Origin: Berkiella sp964606325
Lineage (GTDB): Bacteria > Pseudomonadota > Gammaproteobacteria > Berkiellales > Berkiellaceae
Reading direction: 5' to 3'
Assembly (NCBI GenBank): GCA_964606325.1
Contig: CAZSGE010000001.1
Coordinates: forward strand, 1 to 64,000
DNA length: 64,000 nt
In this document: positions 1 to 9,637 of the stretch, one piece after another
Position numbering within the stretch: the first letter of the stretch is position 1
How the letters are laid out: every line of letters starts with the position of its first letter
The notes under the pieces: generated by a model
What the model saw: only the letters and a program-made list of their open reading frames with translations
What the model was told of the DNA's origin: nothing
Databases searched by the model: none
Position numbers and translations under genes: made by a program

Positions 1-690
1 GATTTTTTCAGGTGAATAAGGATCATCCCTATGAAAGGGTAAATAGCGATTCAAAAAATCAGGTGATAAAACAGTATCTTGATAACTCACATCGCCAAAA
101 TAATGCCGCGGCCCTGTCAGTAAGGTCAAAAATATCTGGCTCGTTTTATTTTCTAAATCTACCTCAACTTTGTGCTCTGTAAAAGTTGCATTCAAAAAGC
201 CACTTTGAATGACTTTGGCTAATATGGCTTTTTTACCCTGCTCATACACTTCATGTACAAAAATATCATTAATTTTTAATGGAAAGAGACTCAACAAGCC
301 ATTGAGTTTAGCATCATGCTCTCCATCGCCAACGATATTAAAATGAATAGCATGAATTCGAACAGGCTCACCTAACGTAATGTTGAATGTGGCATTTATT
401 TTTCCCGGTTGAACATCGACTGTGCTTTGTACCGTTGCTTCATAATAGCCAAAGGGTTGAAGTGCTGTGAGGATCTCATGCTTTGATCGCTGTTCAATTT
501 GTTCTTGTGAAGTTTCTTCTTCTGGTGTTTCGTGAAGTACGCTTAAAGAGGCGCGTATGTTTTCTTCTATGGGTTTAGAGACGCCACTAATAGAAACCAC
601 TACAGGTTCATCCTCAGCTTTAGCTTTACCATAAAGCGATATTGGCATTGATAATGAAGCAATGATTAAGGCGCTAATTAGGATTTTCAA
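1..690 (-). CDS. tamA: TamA, autotransporter assembly outer-membrane protein (5' part, runs off the window)
   Basis: My translation of the minus strand gives 230 open codons from a TTG at 690 to the window edge. The first ~22 residues form a signal peptide (MKILISALIIAS... ending near LYGKA), followed by POTRA-like segments (ALQPFGYYEATV, a hallmark of TamA POTRA 1; then LGEPVRIHAIHFNIVGDG; then LLTGPRHYFGDV). In the family, TamA is an Omp85 barrel protein that works with TamB in inserting autotransporters and other proteins in the outer membrane. An in-frame stop lies two codons before the TTG, so the only alternative start is the internal ATG near 648, which would destroy the signal peptide. 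The start overlaps the end of the ABC ATPase gene by 17 bases, suggesting co-transcription. Two autotransporter genes at 39.6-45.4 kb are plausible clients. The C-terminal barrel is outside the window. Confidence 0.85.
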   Translation of the reverse strand, partial: MKILISALIIASLSMPISLYGKAKAEDEPVVVSISGVSKPIEENIRASLSVLHETPEEETSQEQIEQRSKHEILTALQPFGYYEATVQSTVDVQPGKINATFNITLGEPVRIHAIHFNIVGDGEHDAKLNGLLSLFPLKINDIFVHEVYEQGKKAILAKVIQSGFLNATFTEHKVEVDLENKTSQIFLTLLTGPRHYFGDVSYQDTVLSPDFLNRYLPFHRDDPYSPEKI

Positions 691-1990
691 GACTTAATAT
701 CCCTGAATCGTAATCATAAGCAAATATTTCAGCGTAACGGCCCCAATCGATCATCACGGTTAATACACGTTCGGCTTCTGTCTCAGTGAGTTGCTCTTTG
801 AGCTCATTCAAAAAGTATTCTTCATTTTCACGATGGTTGGTACGATTATCTAATGTTTCACAGATATGCTTTGCCAAGGGCACTCGCGTTTCGAGTTGTT
901 TGGCAAATAGTTTTTTGCGTTCTTGAATGCTGCCATTGGCAAAGGTTTTACCTGCTTCTGTAAGAGTAATGTCCCCTTTAGAGACTGTCGCAAAATGCAA
1001 AATTTCTAAAGCCTCACTTAACTGGAATAAGCTATCTGCTTCAAGATGCAAGGTTTCAGATAGCATCGGCAAATCAATAGGCCCGGAGGTTTCTTCGGAG
1101 GAAAGTGCATCGACGAAACCAATAAGTTCAGAAATTTCAACATCGGGCAAGCGATAAGCCACTTCCATTTTTTCATAATCAACGCCTGCTTCTTGTCGCA
1201 CACGTTTTCTTTCACTGGTGGTCATTAAGGAATAAATATCATCGACCAATTTGCGAAAGTGAGGATCTTCAGGATCCCGCGGCAGGGGGCTACTTACGGC
1301 TAATTCGGCGCGTATTCTACCTGGATTACCAGTGAAAATAATAATTCTATCCGCCATCATTGCAGCTTCTTCAATATTATGGGTAACAAATAATATACCT
1401 TTAGTGCGAGTACGTTTTGCTAACCATAAATCCATTAAGTCGCCTTTTAAGCTTTCAGAGGTTAGGACATCTAAGGCCGAGAAGGGCTCATCCATTAGTA
1501 ATAATTCTGGATCAACCACTAACGCTCTAGCAAAACCAACACGCTGGCGCATACCACCGGATAATTCTTTAGGGTACGCTGATTCAAACCCATCTAAGCC
1601 GATAGTATCAATCGCTTTTAGAGCACGTTTGCGTCGTTGTTTTTTATCAATGCCCAGTGCTTCTAACCCTAGCTCTACATTTTGTAAAACGCTTAACCAA
1701 GGCAGTAATGCAAAATTTTGAAATACCATCGCTATGCCTTGCACAGGCTCTGTGACGGTTTGTCCGCGATAATTCACTTGTCCGCCACTGGGTTTAATTA
1801 AACCCGCAATCATTCGCATTAAAGTGGATTTTCCTGAGCCAGATTTGCCTAAGATAGCAACGATTTCATTTTCATACATCGTGAAATTGACATCTTCAAG
1901 CACCATCAATTCTTGGCCTTCGCTTGAGCGAAAGGTTTTTTTCAAGTCTTTGACGGTAAAGATGATTTTTTTCTCTGAATCGTTGCTCAT
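674..1990 (-). CDS. ABC transporter ATP-binding protein, NitT/TauT type, with C-terminal AAA-associated domain
   Basis: This 438-residue protein has a complete ABC ATPase: Walker A GKSGSGKST near residue 48, the Q-loop, signature LSGGMRQRVGFARAL near 143, Walker B LLLMDEPFSALD near 164 and a switch histidine in FVTHNIEEA. After about residue 260 comes an extra domain matching the AAA-associated C-terminal domain found in some nitrate/sulfonate/taurine-type ATPases. It energises import together with the double permease encoded 9 bases upstream. A ribosome site AGGA lies 7 bases before the ATG. The substrate cannot be told from sequence, and no periplasmic binding-protein gene is present beside it. 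Confidence 0.9.
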   Translation of the reverse strand: MSNDSEKKIIFTVKDLKKTFRSSEGQELMVLEDVNFTMYENEIVAILGKSGSGKSTLMRMIAGLIKPSGGQVNYRGQTVTEPVQGIAMVFQNFALLPWLSVLQNVELGLEALGIDKKQRRKRALKAIDTIGLDGFESAYPKELSGGMRQRVGFARALVVDPELLLMDEPFSALDVLTSESLKGDLMDLWLAKRTRTKGILFVTHNIEEAAMMADRIIIFTGNPGRIRAELAVSSPLPRDPEDPHFRKLVDDIYSLMTTSERKRVRQEAGVDYEKMEVAYRLPDVEISELIGFVDALSSEETSGPIDLPMLSETLHLEADSLFQLSEALEILHFATVSKGDITLTEAGKTFANGSIQERKKLFAKQLETRVPLAKHICETLDNRTNHRENEEYFLNELKEQLTETEAERVLTVMIDWGRYAEIFAYDYDSGILSLENPN

Positions 1991-1999
1991 ATTGCTGTC

Positions 2000-3742
2000 C
2001 TATGCCGAGCCCATTTGGAATCTTTCTTCGGCGATATTATAAAGTTTTTGCCAAACCAGACGATTAATGACAATCACAAAAATACTCATCACGGCAATGC
2101 CTAAAGCAATGCGTGGAAAGTCTCCGACGGTTGTATATTGTGCAATGTAACTACCCAAACCCTTAGAGTGGATAGTTTCACCACCCCAGCTCACAACCTC
2201 TGCGATAATGCTGGCATTCCAACTGCCACCAACGGCAGCCATAGCACCGGTTACGTAGTAAGGGAAAATAGCGGGAAGCACGAGTTTTTTCCACCACAGC
2301 CATCCTTTTAGGCCATAATTTTGAGCCACCAAGTGAAGTTCTTGCGGCAAATTGCTAGCCCCTGCAACCACGTTAAACAAGATATACCACTGTGTGCCTA
2401 AAATGATTAAAGGTGCTGTCCAAACATTAATATCCAGATCAAAGCTGATGATAATCATATAGAGCACGGGGTAAATTAAATTGGCCGGGAATGAAGCAAA
2501 TATTTGCGCAATCAATTGAATAAAGGTGGCTGTCCTGGGACGCAAACCTACCCATACACCAATCGGAACCCACAGTAGCGAAACCAATACCACCATCACT
2601 GCAATTTTGATTGCCGTGATAAGACCCAAGCCAAACACCTGAATTACTTCAGAAAGCGTGACTTTAGCGTAAATAAAGCGCGCCAAAATAATAGTAGATG
2701 CAATAAGCCCAATGACTAAGAAGGTATTCCAAAAAGTGATGGCTGTCCAGGAGATAGCTTGACGCACTTTGGTTGGTAGCTTTCGTGTTTTACGCTCGCG
2801 CGTGGTAAAGGGAATGGTAATGAGATCGCGTATGTTACGCATAAATGCAACAATGATATGGATAAGTTTTGCCCGCTGTAAGAGGTTTAAAAACCAAGTT
2901 TCGGTATAGGTTTCTGGGTTTGACTCTATTTTAAATTTTTCTGACCAAGCCACCAGCGGTCTAAAAATAAGTTGATCGTAAATGATGATGACCAAAAACA
3001 TCGTGAAAAGGGCATACCACATAGCATGATAATTCGAAGCCTTGGTAGCTTCAAAAATATAAGAGCCAATACCTGGCAAAGTTATATTTTGATTATTTAC
3101 CGAGATGGCTTCTGAGGCTACCACGAAAAACCAGCCACTAGAGAGAGACATCATGGTGTTCCAGATGAGTCCAGGTGTAGCAAAGGGAACTTCAAGTCGC
3201 CAAAACCGTTGCCAAGGCGTTAAATGAAACATATCTGCAGCTTCGTTTAAGTCTTTAGGCACTGTGCGCAGCGATTGATAAAAACTTAAAGCCATGTTCC
3301 AGACTTGTGAGGTAAAGATAGCAAATATGGCGGCGCACTCTGGTCCAAGCTGGCTACCAGGGAAAAGATAAATAAACGCTAAAATGGAAACCGATAAAAA
3401 TCCCAATACCGGTACAGATTGCATGATATCGATAAAGGGTAAAATAAAACGTTCCGCGCGTTGGCTTTTGGCTGCAAGGGTGGCAACGGTGAAGGTAAAG
3501 ATCAAAGAGAATACCAATGCAATCGCCATGCGGATCACTGTCGCCACGGCGTAGCCGGGAAGCATTTTAGGATCAAGTGAAATGGGGATGCGATTGCCCA
3601 ACTCATAAGGCGCTGTCATTTGCTCGGCGCCCCACACAAAGGCAGCTAAACAGCCAAAGAATAGCACCAAGATGATTAAATCCCATTGGTTCAAGGGAAG
3701 TGCAATCTTCCCGGGCTTGGTATAGTACGACTTGTTAGCCAT
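2000..3742 (-). CDS. ABC transporter permease, two fused permease domains
   Basis: The 580-residue product holds two tandem BPD_transp_1-type permease domains, the first at about residues 80-270 and the second at about 370-565, each with about five or six membrane segments. Each carries an EAA-loop-like cytoplasmic segment (EAADMFHLTPWQRFWRLEVP and LPQELHLVAQNYGLKGW), the contact site for the ATPase. The usual NitT/TauT permease has one domain and dimerises; here one chain can supply both halves. It precedes the ATPase gene by 9 bases, and the pair is followed by tamA. Substrate unknown. Confidence 0.88.
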   Translation of the reverse strand: MANKSYYTKPGKIALPLNQWDLIILVLFFGCLAAFVWGAEQMTAPYELGNRIPISLDPKMLPGYAVATVIRMAIALVFSLIFTFTVATLAAKSQRAERFILPFIDIMQSVPVLGFLSVSILAFIYLFPGSQLGPECAAIFAIFTSQVWNMALSFYQSLRTVPKDLNEAADMFHLTPWQRFWRLEVPFATPGLIWNTMMSLSSGWFFVVASEAISVNNQNITLPGIGSYIFEATKASNYHAMWYALFTMFLVIIIYDQLIFRPLVAWSEKFKIESNPETYTETWFLNLLQRAKLIHIIVAFMRNIRDLITIPFTTRERKTRKLPTKVRQAISWTAITFWNTFLVIGLIASTIILARFIYAKVTLSEVIQVFGLGLITAIKIAVMVVLVSLLWVPIGVWVGLRPRTATFIQLIAQIFASFPANLIYPVLYMIIISFDLDINVWTAPLIILGTQWYILFNVVAGASNLPQELHLVAQNYGLKGWLWWKKLVLPAIFPYYVTGAMAAVGGSWNASIIAEVVSWGGETIHSKGLGSYIAQYTTVGDFPRIALGIAVMSIFVIVINRLVWQKLYNIAEERFQMGSA

Positions 3743-3780
3743 GTGACCTATAGTGCTATGTTGGATGTCCTGTTGACCTT

Positions 3781-3786
3781 ATTATA
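3781..3786 (-). promoter_or_regulatory. Candidate -10 element inside a palindrome, upstream of the permease gene
   Basis: Read on the minus strand this is TATAAT, the exact -10 consensus, about 40 bases before the permease ATG at 3742. It is the centre of a 15-base palindrome (3776-3790, ACCTTAT-T-ATAAGGT), so a repressor could sit on the -10. The -35 region is poor (CGTGCA at 17-base spacing), so an activator or an extended contact would be needed. Confidence 0.35.
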
Positions 3787-3874
3787 AGGTTCTTGCAGGG
3801 GAATGCACGTGGGATGTGAGACTTAGTTTGAAGTTCTAAAGCAATTAAAAACTAGTTTTCAAACTCTTTTGTTA

Positions 3875-5938
3875 TTACCCTGGGCTTTTTCGCTCTTGAG
3901 TGACATGTGGTTGCTGAGGTTTCATTGCTTCATCGATTTTACCTAAACAATCTTTAATTTGTTGCACCATAAAAGTTCTGTTCCGAACCTCCGGTAGTTC
4001 TTTAAACTTATTTAGTTCTTCTACCACTTTCTCAATTTTTTGTGATGGAGACATGTTTTTATACATATCTAAATTGACTATCTCGCTTAAACGTTGATAG
4101 GGAGCCACTAACTGGGGGGCTGATACAATTGCAGTTACTCTCTGGCCTTCTGTTGTGGTACGAGTTTGCCTATCTCTCTGTTGTTCCGCATATTGCTTAA
4201 ATTTATTTATGATATCTTCTGCTGCTTGTATTTCAGCACTTACGCTAGAAGCAGTAGGGGGCGGCGATGCTGCGCCAGTACGAGTGCTTGGTGGCGGCGC
4301 TCTCGAAGGAACAGGGGGGAGATTTTGCACTGGCTGTTGATTGTCAAGTGGGCTGTATTCAGTTTTGGTTTGGCTTCTTTCTCTCCCTGCTACAGTAGTG
4401 CTAACAGGTGATTTCTTTATACTTGGTTTAGCGGGAAAATCTGCAAGAGATAGCATCGGTACGGCATCTGTGCCACTTCGAGGGCGTGTATCAGGAGCTA
4501 CAGGTGATAATCTCGCTGCCTCTGTTAATGGGGAAGAAGGTGATGGCGTCGTAGTAGATGCATTTTGTTCTGAGAGCGTAGAGCTTGTCGTTGGTGTTTT
4601 CATTGTTTTAGACAATTGAAGGAGCAGGTTAACAACGGTAGGGTGTGCGCTCGCAGTTTTCGATCCAATAGATTCAACTAAACCTATTAAATCTTTTCTT
4701 GCTACTTCAGCTCTTTTTTCGGGTGTTGGATTTAAACGTTTAACTGTTTCTTTATCTGTGCTATTTTTGTTTGCCATAACATATCCAGCTAATTCGCCAT
4801 ATCCCATTTGATCTACGTCTAATATTCTCTTTAGCAGATTAAGTTGTACTAATTTATCCTGTGAATCAGCCGAAGAGGCATGGTTTAATATTTTTCTTGC
4901 TTCTCTCATTGCATTTAATTGGTCAGCATCACTCAATTTAGGATTTTGAAAACTCTCAATTATCATATCCATTTCACTTGTGACGGAAGAAATTTGAGTA
5001 GGAGCTGGCGTTTTAACATCTACTTCCAATTTTTTACCAGCAACAGATGTTACTACCCCTTTAATACCTGCCTTAGCGGCGCTAAGTTTTTTTCTAGCAG
5101 ATTTTCTTACATATTTAAATTTTCCCGTTAGATTTTTCACGGTTTTGGATTTTTTTGCTGATTTTGATTTTTTGGGTTTATTATCATTTGCAACCGGCTT
5201 TAAAGGCGCAGGAGCAGGTTGTTCTGGAGCAGATTTAGGTTCTTTTACGCCGACTTTAACAGCGACTTTATCCAAATTGTTGCCGACTGTTTGTGCTGCA
5301 CTTTCTAGGTTACTACCAGCGGTTTTTGTAGCACTCTTGAGGGTTCTGTCAACAGAATCGACTGCTCTAGACAAACGCCCAGATATTCTTTCCTTAAAAT
5401 TTTTGAAAGATCTTGTGTTCACTTTCGCTTCTATTTTTTCTTTTGGCAAAACATCTGCCATAGCGAGAGGTTGAGTCGCATGCGGTTGTCTGTGTACAGA
5501 AGTAGCAGCAGATGGTGATGGAAACTGGCCCGACACTGGTGAAGTTGTTGAGGCAGCGCTCTTGGCTGCGGGCATCGGTGCCTTTATTTGAGATTCTAAT
5601 TTTTGACGTGCGTCGCTGTCAGGATTTTGCTGAGTATATTGGGCAACAAGGTCATAAAGTTGTTTTTTTTCAGGACGGGTATCAGGTAATCCATTTAATA
5701 ACATTATCATTCCACGGTTAAAATCCAAATCATAGTTACTAGCATCATCTTTGGCTATTTTATCAAGACCTCTTTTAATTCTTGGGAAACATTTACCACC
5801 TACTTGATCAGGAAGGCTATCCCAGAATACTACATTCGTAATGGGGGCAATCTCTTCAAAAAAAGATGATATTTTAGCATTAAGGGATTTCATCTCTAGC
5901 GACATAAAAGCCTCTTTAAAGAATATTTTGTGTCTCAA
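3875..5938 (-). CDS. Large low-complexity protein of unknown function, effector-like
   Basis: I do not recognise this 687-residue protein. Residues about 10-120 are a compact helical domain; about 165-235 has amphipathic, alanine-rich repeats of roughly eleven residues (SATKTAGSNLESAAQTVGNN is one stretch); about 235-310 is extremely lysine/alanine-rich; about 320-450 is helical; about 450-575 is proline/serine/threonine-rich; the last ~100 residues are again helical and charged. No signal peptide or membrane segment is visible. The start could also be MSLEMKSLNAK twelve codons in; the upstream ATG is MRHKIFFKEAF. Globular ends joined by disordered linkers resemble translocated effectors, but this is inference. 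It lies between the ABC genes and the divergent ubiC. Confidence 0.7.
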   Translation of the reverse strand: MRHKIFFKEAFMSLEMKSLNAKISSFFEEIAPITNVVFWDSLPDQVGGKCFPRIKRGLDKIAKDDASNYDLDFNRGMIMLLNGLPDTRPEKKQLYDLVAQYTQQNPDSDARQKLESQIKAPMPAAKSAASTTSPVSGQFPSPSAATSVHRQPHATQPLAMADVLPKEKIEAKVNTRSFKNFKERISGRLSRAVDSVDRTLKSATKTAGSNLESAAQTVGNNLDKVAVKVGVKEPKSAPEQPAPAPLKPVANDNKPKKSKSAKKSKTVKNLTGKFKYVRKSARKKLSAAKAGIKGVVTSVAGKKLEVDVKTPAPTQISSVTSEMDMIIESFQNPKLSDADQLNAMREARKILNHASSADSQDKLVQLNLLKRILDVDQMGYGELAGYVMANKNSTDKETVKRLNPTPEKRAEVARKDLIGLVESIGSKTASAHPTVVNLLLQLSKTMKTPTTSSTLSEQNASTTTPSPSSPLTEAARLSPVAPDTRPRSGTDAVPMLSLADFPAKPSIKKSPVSTTVAGRERSQTKTEYSPLDNQQPVQNLPPVPSRAPPPSTRTGAASPPPTASSVSAEIQAAEDIINKFKQYAEQQRDRQTRTTTEGQRVTAIVSAPQLVAPYQRLSEIVNLDMYKNMSPSQKIEKVVEELNKFKELPEVRNRTFMVQQIKDCLGKIDEAMKPQQPHVTQERKSPG

Positions 5939-6117
5939 TAAATGGACAATATTTGATAAAAATTAGTTCTCGCTGAATTATGATTTAAAACATAAGGTTA
6001 AGAATCGCGCACTTACACTGAAAGTTACCAAACTCAACCGTTTGTTTTTTCCCCCTCACTTTGCTAGCATGCAGATTCTCCTTTTCTCCACTTAAACCCC
6101 TAAAATCAAGAGTTCTT

Positions 6118-6687
6118 ATGGCGCAAACGCAATGGATAGCCGAACTGACACAGCAAAATTTGCCATCAATAAATGCGTATCAATGGCTGACCAAGCCCTA
6201 TATTTTAAGCAAAGCCCTAAAACGGGTGAGCCAAAGTTTAACGGTGAATGTGCTGAATCAGCAGTTTGATGCGGCAATTGACGACGAATATAGCATTCTA
6301 AAAATGAGCGCGAATGAATTGCCTTTTGTGCGCCAAGTATTTTTGATAGGGGATAATGAAGTTCCCTTAACTTACGGTCGTGTGATTATACCGCGCGCAA
6401 CGTACGATGCGCATTTTCCTGATTTTGAAAAATTAGGCGGCAAATTAATTGGCGAAACGCTCTTGTATAATAACCCTGATGTTGAACGAGATAACTTTGA
6501 ATATGCTTGTTTGAGCGCAGATGATGCGCGTTGCGCTTTTGTTTATCAGCATTTGCCACAGTTACCACTTGATCCTTTATGGGCAAGGCGTTCTGTTTTT
6601 CACATGAAAGGCATGCCATTATTAGTCACTGAGTTATTTTTACCGTTTCTGCCCGCTTATATTCCTGGAAATGACAATGCAATCTGA
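6118..6687 (+). CDS. ubiC: Chorismate lyase (chorismate to 4-hydroxybenzoate and pyruvate)
   Basis: The 189-residue product starting MAQTQWIAEL resembles UbiC along its length: a WL-containing N-terminus, VRQVFLIGDNEVPLTYGRVIIPRATY (the conserved active-site arginine and surrounding strands) and a C-terminal segment LWARRSVFHMKGMPLLVTELFLP. It makes 4-hydroxybenzoate for ubiquinone. A TTG 57 bases upstream would add residues unlike the family, so the ATG at 6118 is preferred. The gene overlaps pabB by about 17 bases, so two chorismate-using enzymes are translationally coupled. Confidence 0.9.
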   Translation: MAQTQWIAELTQQNLPSINAYQWLTKPYILSKALKRVSQSLTVNVLNQQFDAAIDDEYSILKMSANELPFVRQVFLIGDNEVPLTYGRVIIPRATYDAHFPDFEKLGGKLIGETLLYNNPDVERDNFEYACLSADDARCAFVYQHLPQLPLDPLWARRSVFHMKGMPLLVTELFLPFLPAYIPGNDNAI

Positions 6688-8059
6688 TTTTCCCCTTGTT
6701 GAAGAAATTCCTTATCAAGATGCACTTTGTGTCTTTGCAGCACTGCCTCGTCAAGGTACACTTTTTTTAGATAGTGCAAGACTCGATGCAAATGGCAGAT
6801 ATAGCTTTATTGGCGTCGATCCTTTTAGTGTGATGCGCTGTAAAAATGGATTAATTACCATGGACGAGCGTTCCTTTGAGGGCAATCCCTTTGATGAACT
6901 TACCAAAGTGCTAGAGGAATTTACGTTGCCTCGGATTGCTGATTTACCTCCTTTTCAAGGAGGTGTTGCGGGCATGTTTGGTTATGAACTCGGTACTTAT
7001 TTAGAAAAGATCCCCAAAAGCCCAATCGATACGCTGCAACTGCCAGAACTCATTTTAGGTTTTTATGATGTTGTGATTGCCTGGGATCATCTTCAACAGC
7101 GTGCTTGGGTATTTTCAAGTGGCTTTCCAGAAAAAGATGTCACGCTTCGCGCTGCTCGTGCACAGATGCGTCTTTCCTGGGTGTTAGGGTATCTGAATCA
7201 ACCCTTGCAGCCATTGAGTGAATTTGCTATCGATGAAGCAGCTATCGAGTCCACCTTTACGCAGCAAAGTTATGAAAAAGCTGTGTCAGATGTTATTGAA
7301 TACATTAAAGCAGGGGATATCTTTGAAGCGAATATTTCTCAACGTTTTGGTTGTTCACGTCCCAATGTTGAACCCTTTATGTTATATCGAAAATTGCGCA
7401 TCAAAAACCCTGCGCCTTTTGCTGCCTTTTTGCAATATGATGATTGGATCATTGCATCTGCTTCACCTGAACGATTTTTGAAATTATCACACAAGCACGT
7501 TGAGGCGCGTCCGATTAAGGGCACAAGACCGAGAAATGCTGATCCACTGATTGATAAAGCGAATGCCGATGAATTGATTGTCAGCGAAAAAGATTGGGCT
7601 GAAAATGTGATGATAGTGGATTTAATGCGTAACGATATTTCACGCGTTTGTTTGCCACATTCTATCAAAGTACCGCAACTGTGTGGCTTGGAATCATTTG
7701 CAACAGTGCATCACCTGGTATCGGTGGTCATCGGGACTTTGCAGGAAAATAAAGCCGCTATTGATTTACTCAAAGCGACTTTTCCGGGTGGCTCAATTAC
7801 GGGCGCGCCTAAAATTCGCGCGATGGAGATCATTGCCGAAATTGAACCCACTGTCAGAGGGCCTTATTGCGGCAGTATCGGGTATATTGGTTTCAATGGC
7901 GATATGGATCTGTCTATCACCATTCGTACTTTTGTGATGAACAAAGATATGCTCACTTTTCAAACGGGCGGCGCTGTTACAGTGGATTCAGATCCTTTAG
8001 AAGAATATGAAGAAACTTTGACCAAAGCCAAAGCCTTACGCAATACCTTAACTCAATGA
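6671..8059 (+). CDS. pabB: Aminodeoxychorismate synthase component I
   Basis: A 462-residue chorismate-binding enzyme. The motif PIKGTRPR near residue 281 has the lysine (about K283) that marks PabB, where TrpE has alanine. The C-terminal signature FPGGSITGAPKIRAMEII, followed by RGPYCGSIGYIGFNG, is the chorismate-binding core. It converts chorismate plus ammonia (from a PabA-type amidotransferase, not in the window) to aminodeoxychorismate for folate. A second ATG at 6677 has GGA seven bases upstream and may be the true start. It is coupled to ubiC by overlap. Confidence 0.92.
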   Translation: MTMQSDFPLVEEIPYQDALCVFAALPRQGTLFLDSARLDANGRYSFIGVDPFSVMRCKNGLITMDERSFEGNPFDELTKVLEEFTLPRIADLPPFQGGVAGMFGYELGTYLEKIPKSPIDTLQLPELILGFYDVVIAWDHLQQRAWVFSSGFPEKDVTLRAARAQMRLSWVLGYLNQPLQPLSEFAIDEAAIESTFTQQSYEKAVSDVIEYIKAGDIFEANISQRFGCSRPNVEPFMLYRKLRIKNPAPFAAFLQYDDWIIASASPERFLKLSHKHVEARPIKGTRPRNADPLIDKANADELIVSEKDWAENVMIVDLMRNDISRVCLPHSIKVPQLCGLESFATVHHLVSVVIGTLQENKAAIDLLKATFPGGSITGAPKIRAMEIIAEIEPTVRGPYCGSIGYIGFNGDMDLSITIRTFVMNKDMLTFQTGGAVTVDSDPLEEYEETLTKAKALRNTLTQ

Positions 8060-8164
8060 GGTTTGACGAACTATATTCATTAACCCACGATAGCTATTAT
8101 ACTATGGGCGCTACTGATAATATTTATATTTAGTTAATAAACTATTTTCTTTTGAAGGAACCTA

Positions 8165-9547
8165 ATGTCTAAGACCTTAGAAATTGGTTGGGAAGAGTGG
8201 ATAACACTGCCTGAATTAAATATTCCTGCTATTCGCGCTAAAGCAGATACGGGCGCAAAAACCTCTGCCTTACATGCTTTTATGGTAGAAAAAATTATTG
8301 AGGATGGTGAAACCAAAGTACATTTTGGAATTCATCCTATTCCTGGTCGCCCTGAAATTGAAATCTTTTGTAAAGCTTTACTGGTAGATGAGCGCGAGAT
8401 CATCAGTTCTAATGGTACTTCTGAATTGCGCTATGTTATTAAAACGCTGGCGCAGTTTGGCAAAAAGAAATGGCCCATTGAAATAACGCTCACCGATCGA
8501 GAAACCATGACATATCGCATGTTAATTGGCCGCAGTGCGATGAAAAATAGATTGTTAGTGGTGCCTGAAAAATCTTTTTTATTAGGTACGGCAAGCCCAA
8601 CGGTTTACGATCATATCACGCCTAAAAAACGCAAAAAATCTTTAAAGATGTGCTTATTAAGTAGCAATCGCAGTACCTATACAAAAGAAAGGTTGGTCGC
8701 TGTTGCACAAAATAGAGGTCATCAGATTGAAGTGGTGAATGCTACGCGTTGTTATGTTGATATTAGTTCTAACAAACCAACTATCCACTATCAAGGTAAA
8801 CCTTTACAACGATTTGATACCATTATTCCGCGCTTTAGCGCACAAGTAACCTATTACGGTGTTGCAATCCTCAGGCAGTTTGAATCTATTGGTACTTTTT
8901 GTGTCAATGGTTCGGCTTCTATTTCACATTCTCGTGATAGATTGCTGACGCATCAATTATTGGGTCGTGCTGGTGTTGCGATGCCAACCACAGCCTTTGC
9001 ACACTATCCTGGTGATACCAAGGATATGATCAAAATTGTGGGGGGCGCACCTTTAGTCATTAAGCTTTTAGATGGCCCGCAAGGAAAAGGTGTGGTGCTT
9101 GCTGAAACCAATAAAGCTGCTGAAGCGGTTATTCAAGCTTTTCGAGGCTTAAAAGCTAATTTTATTGCACAAGAATATATTAAAGAGCACTTTAGCAAAG
9201 ACATTCATTGTGTGGTGATTGGTAATAAAGTGGTTGCGTCCATCGAAAAAATACATCGTGAACACGATCTCAGTGGTGCGCTTTCAAAAGGGGGGAGAAA
9301 CATCTCACTAACACCCACAGAAAAGAAATTGGCAATTAAATCAGCTCGCATTTTAGGGCTAAAGCTAGCCAAAATAAATTTATTGCGAACTAAAGAAGGC
9401 CCGCGAGTCATTGATGTGAATGCCACACCAAGTCTTTGTGAAATCGAGACCATTTCAGGCGTGGATATTATCACGCAAATTGTGGAATACATCGAAGCGC
9501 ACGCGCGGCCACGTCTACCTAAACGGACTATCGGATTCCATGTCTAA
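8165..9547 (+). CDS. Fusion of RimB-like ATP-dependent zinc protease domain with RimK-like ATP-grasp ligase
   Basis: Residues about 1-150 match the retropepsin-like ATP-dependent zinc protease family (COG4067; IPAIRAKADTGAKTSALHA holds the D-T-G active-site motif). Residues about 155-455 form an ATP-grasp ligase of the RimK type: SRDRLLTHQLLGRAGVAMP, VIKLLDGPQGKGVVLAE (ATP-binding loop), FIAQEYIKEH, and VIDVNATPSL for metal and nucleotide binding. RimK-type enzymes add glutamate to the end of ribosomal protein S6 or related targets; RimB-type proteases are often encoded beside them. A GAAGGA ribosome site lies 6 bases before the ATG. The fusion and family calls are firm, the target is not known. 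Confidence 0.88.
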   Translation: MSKTLEIGWEEWITLPELNIPAIRAKADTGAKTSALHAFMVEKIIEDGETKVHFGIHPIPGRPEIEIFCKALLVDEREIISSNGTSELRYVIKTLAQFGKKKWPIEITLTDRETMTYRMLIGRSAMKNRLLVVPEKSFLLGTASPTVYDHITPKKRKKSLKMCLLSSNRSTYTKERLVAVAQNRGHQIEVVNATRCYVDISSNKPTIHYQGKPLQRFDTIIPRFSAQVTYYGVAILRQFESIGTFCVNGSASISHSRDRLLTHQLLGRAGVAMPTTAFAHYPGDTKDMIKIVGGAPLVIKLLDGPQGKGVVLAETNKAAEAVIQAFRGLKANFIAQEYIKEHFSKDIHCVVIGNKVVASIEKIHREHDLSGALSKGGRNISLTPTEKKLAIKSARILGLKLAKINLLRTKEGPRVIDVNATPSLCEIETISGVDIITQIVEYIEAHARPRLPKRTIGFHV

Positions 9548-9549
9548 TT

Positions 9550-9570
9550 TCAGGCCATTTATTGGCCTGA
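9550..9570 (+). terminator. Hairpin after the RimB-RimK fusion gene
   Basis: Perfect 8-base arms TCAGGCCA / TGGCCTGA with a 5-base loop TTTAT begin two bases after the stop codon. The following TCCTTTCAT is only moderately T-rich, so termination may be partial. Confidence 0.55.
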
Positions 9571-9637
9571 TCCTTTCATACTCCTCATGCAACCACTTAT
9601 CGTTAAGAGCGCCAAAAACGCGATAAAACAGCCTATT

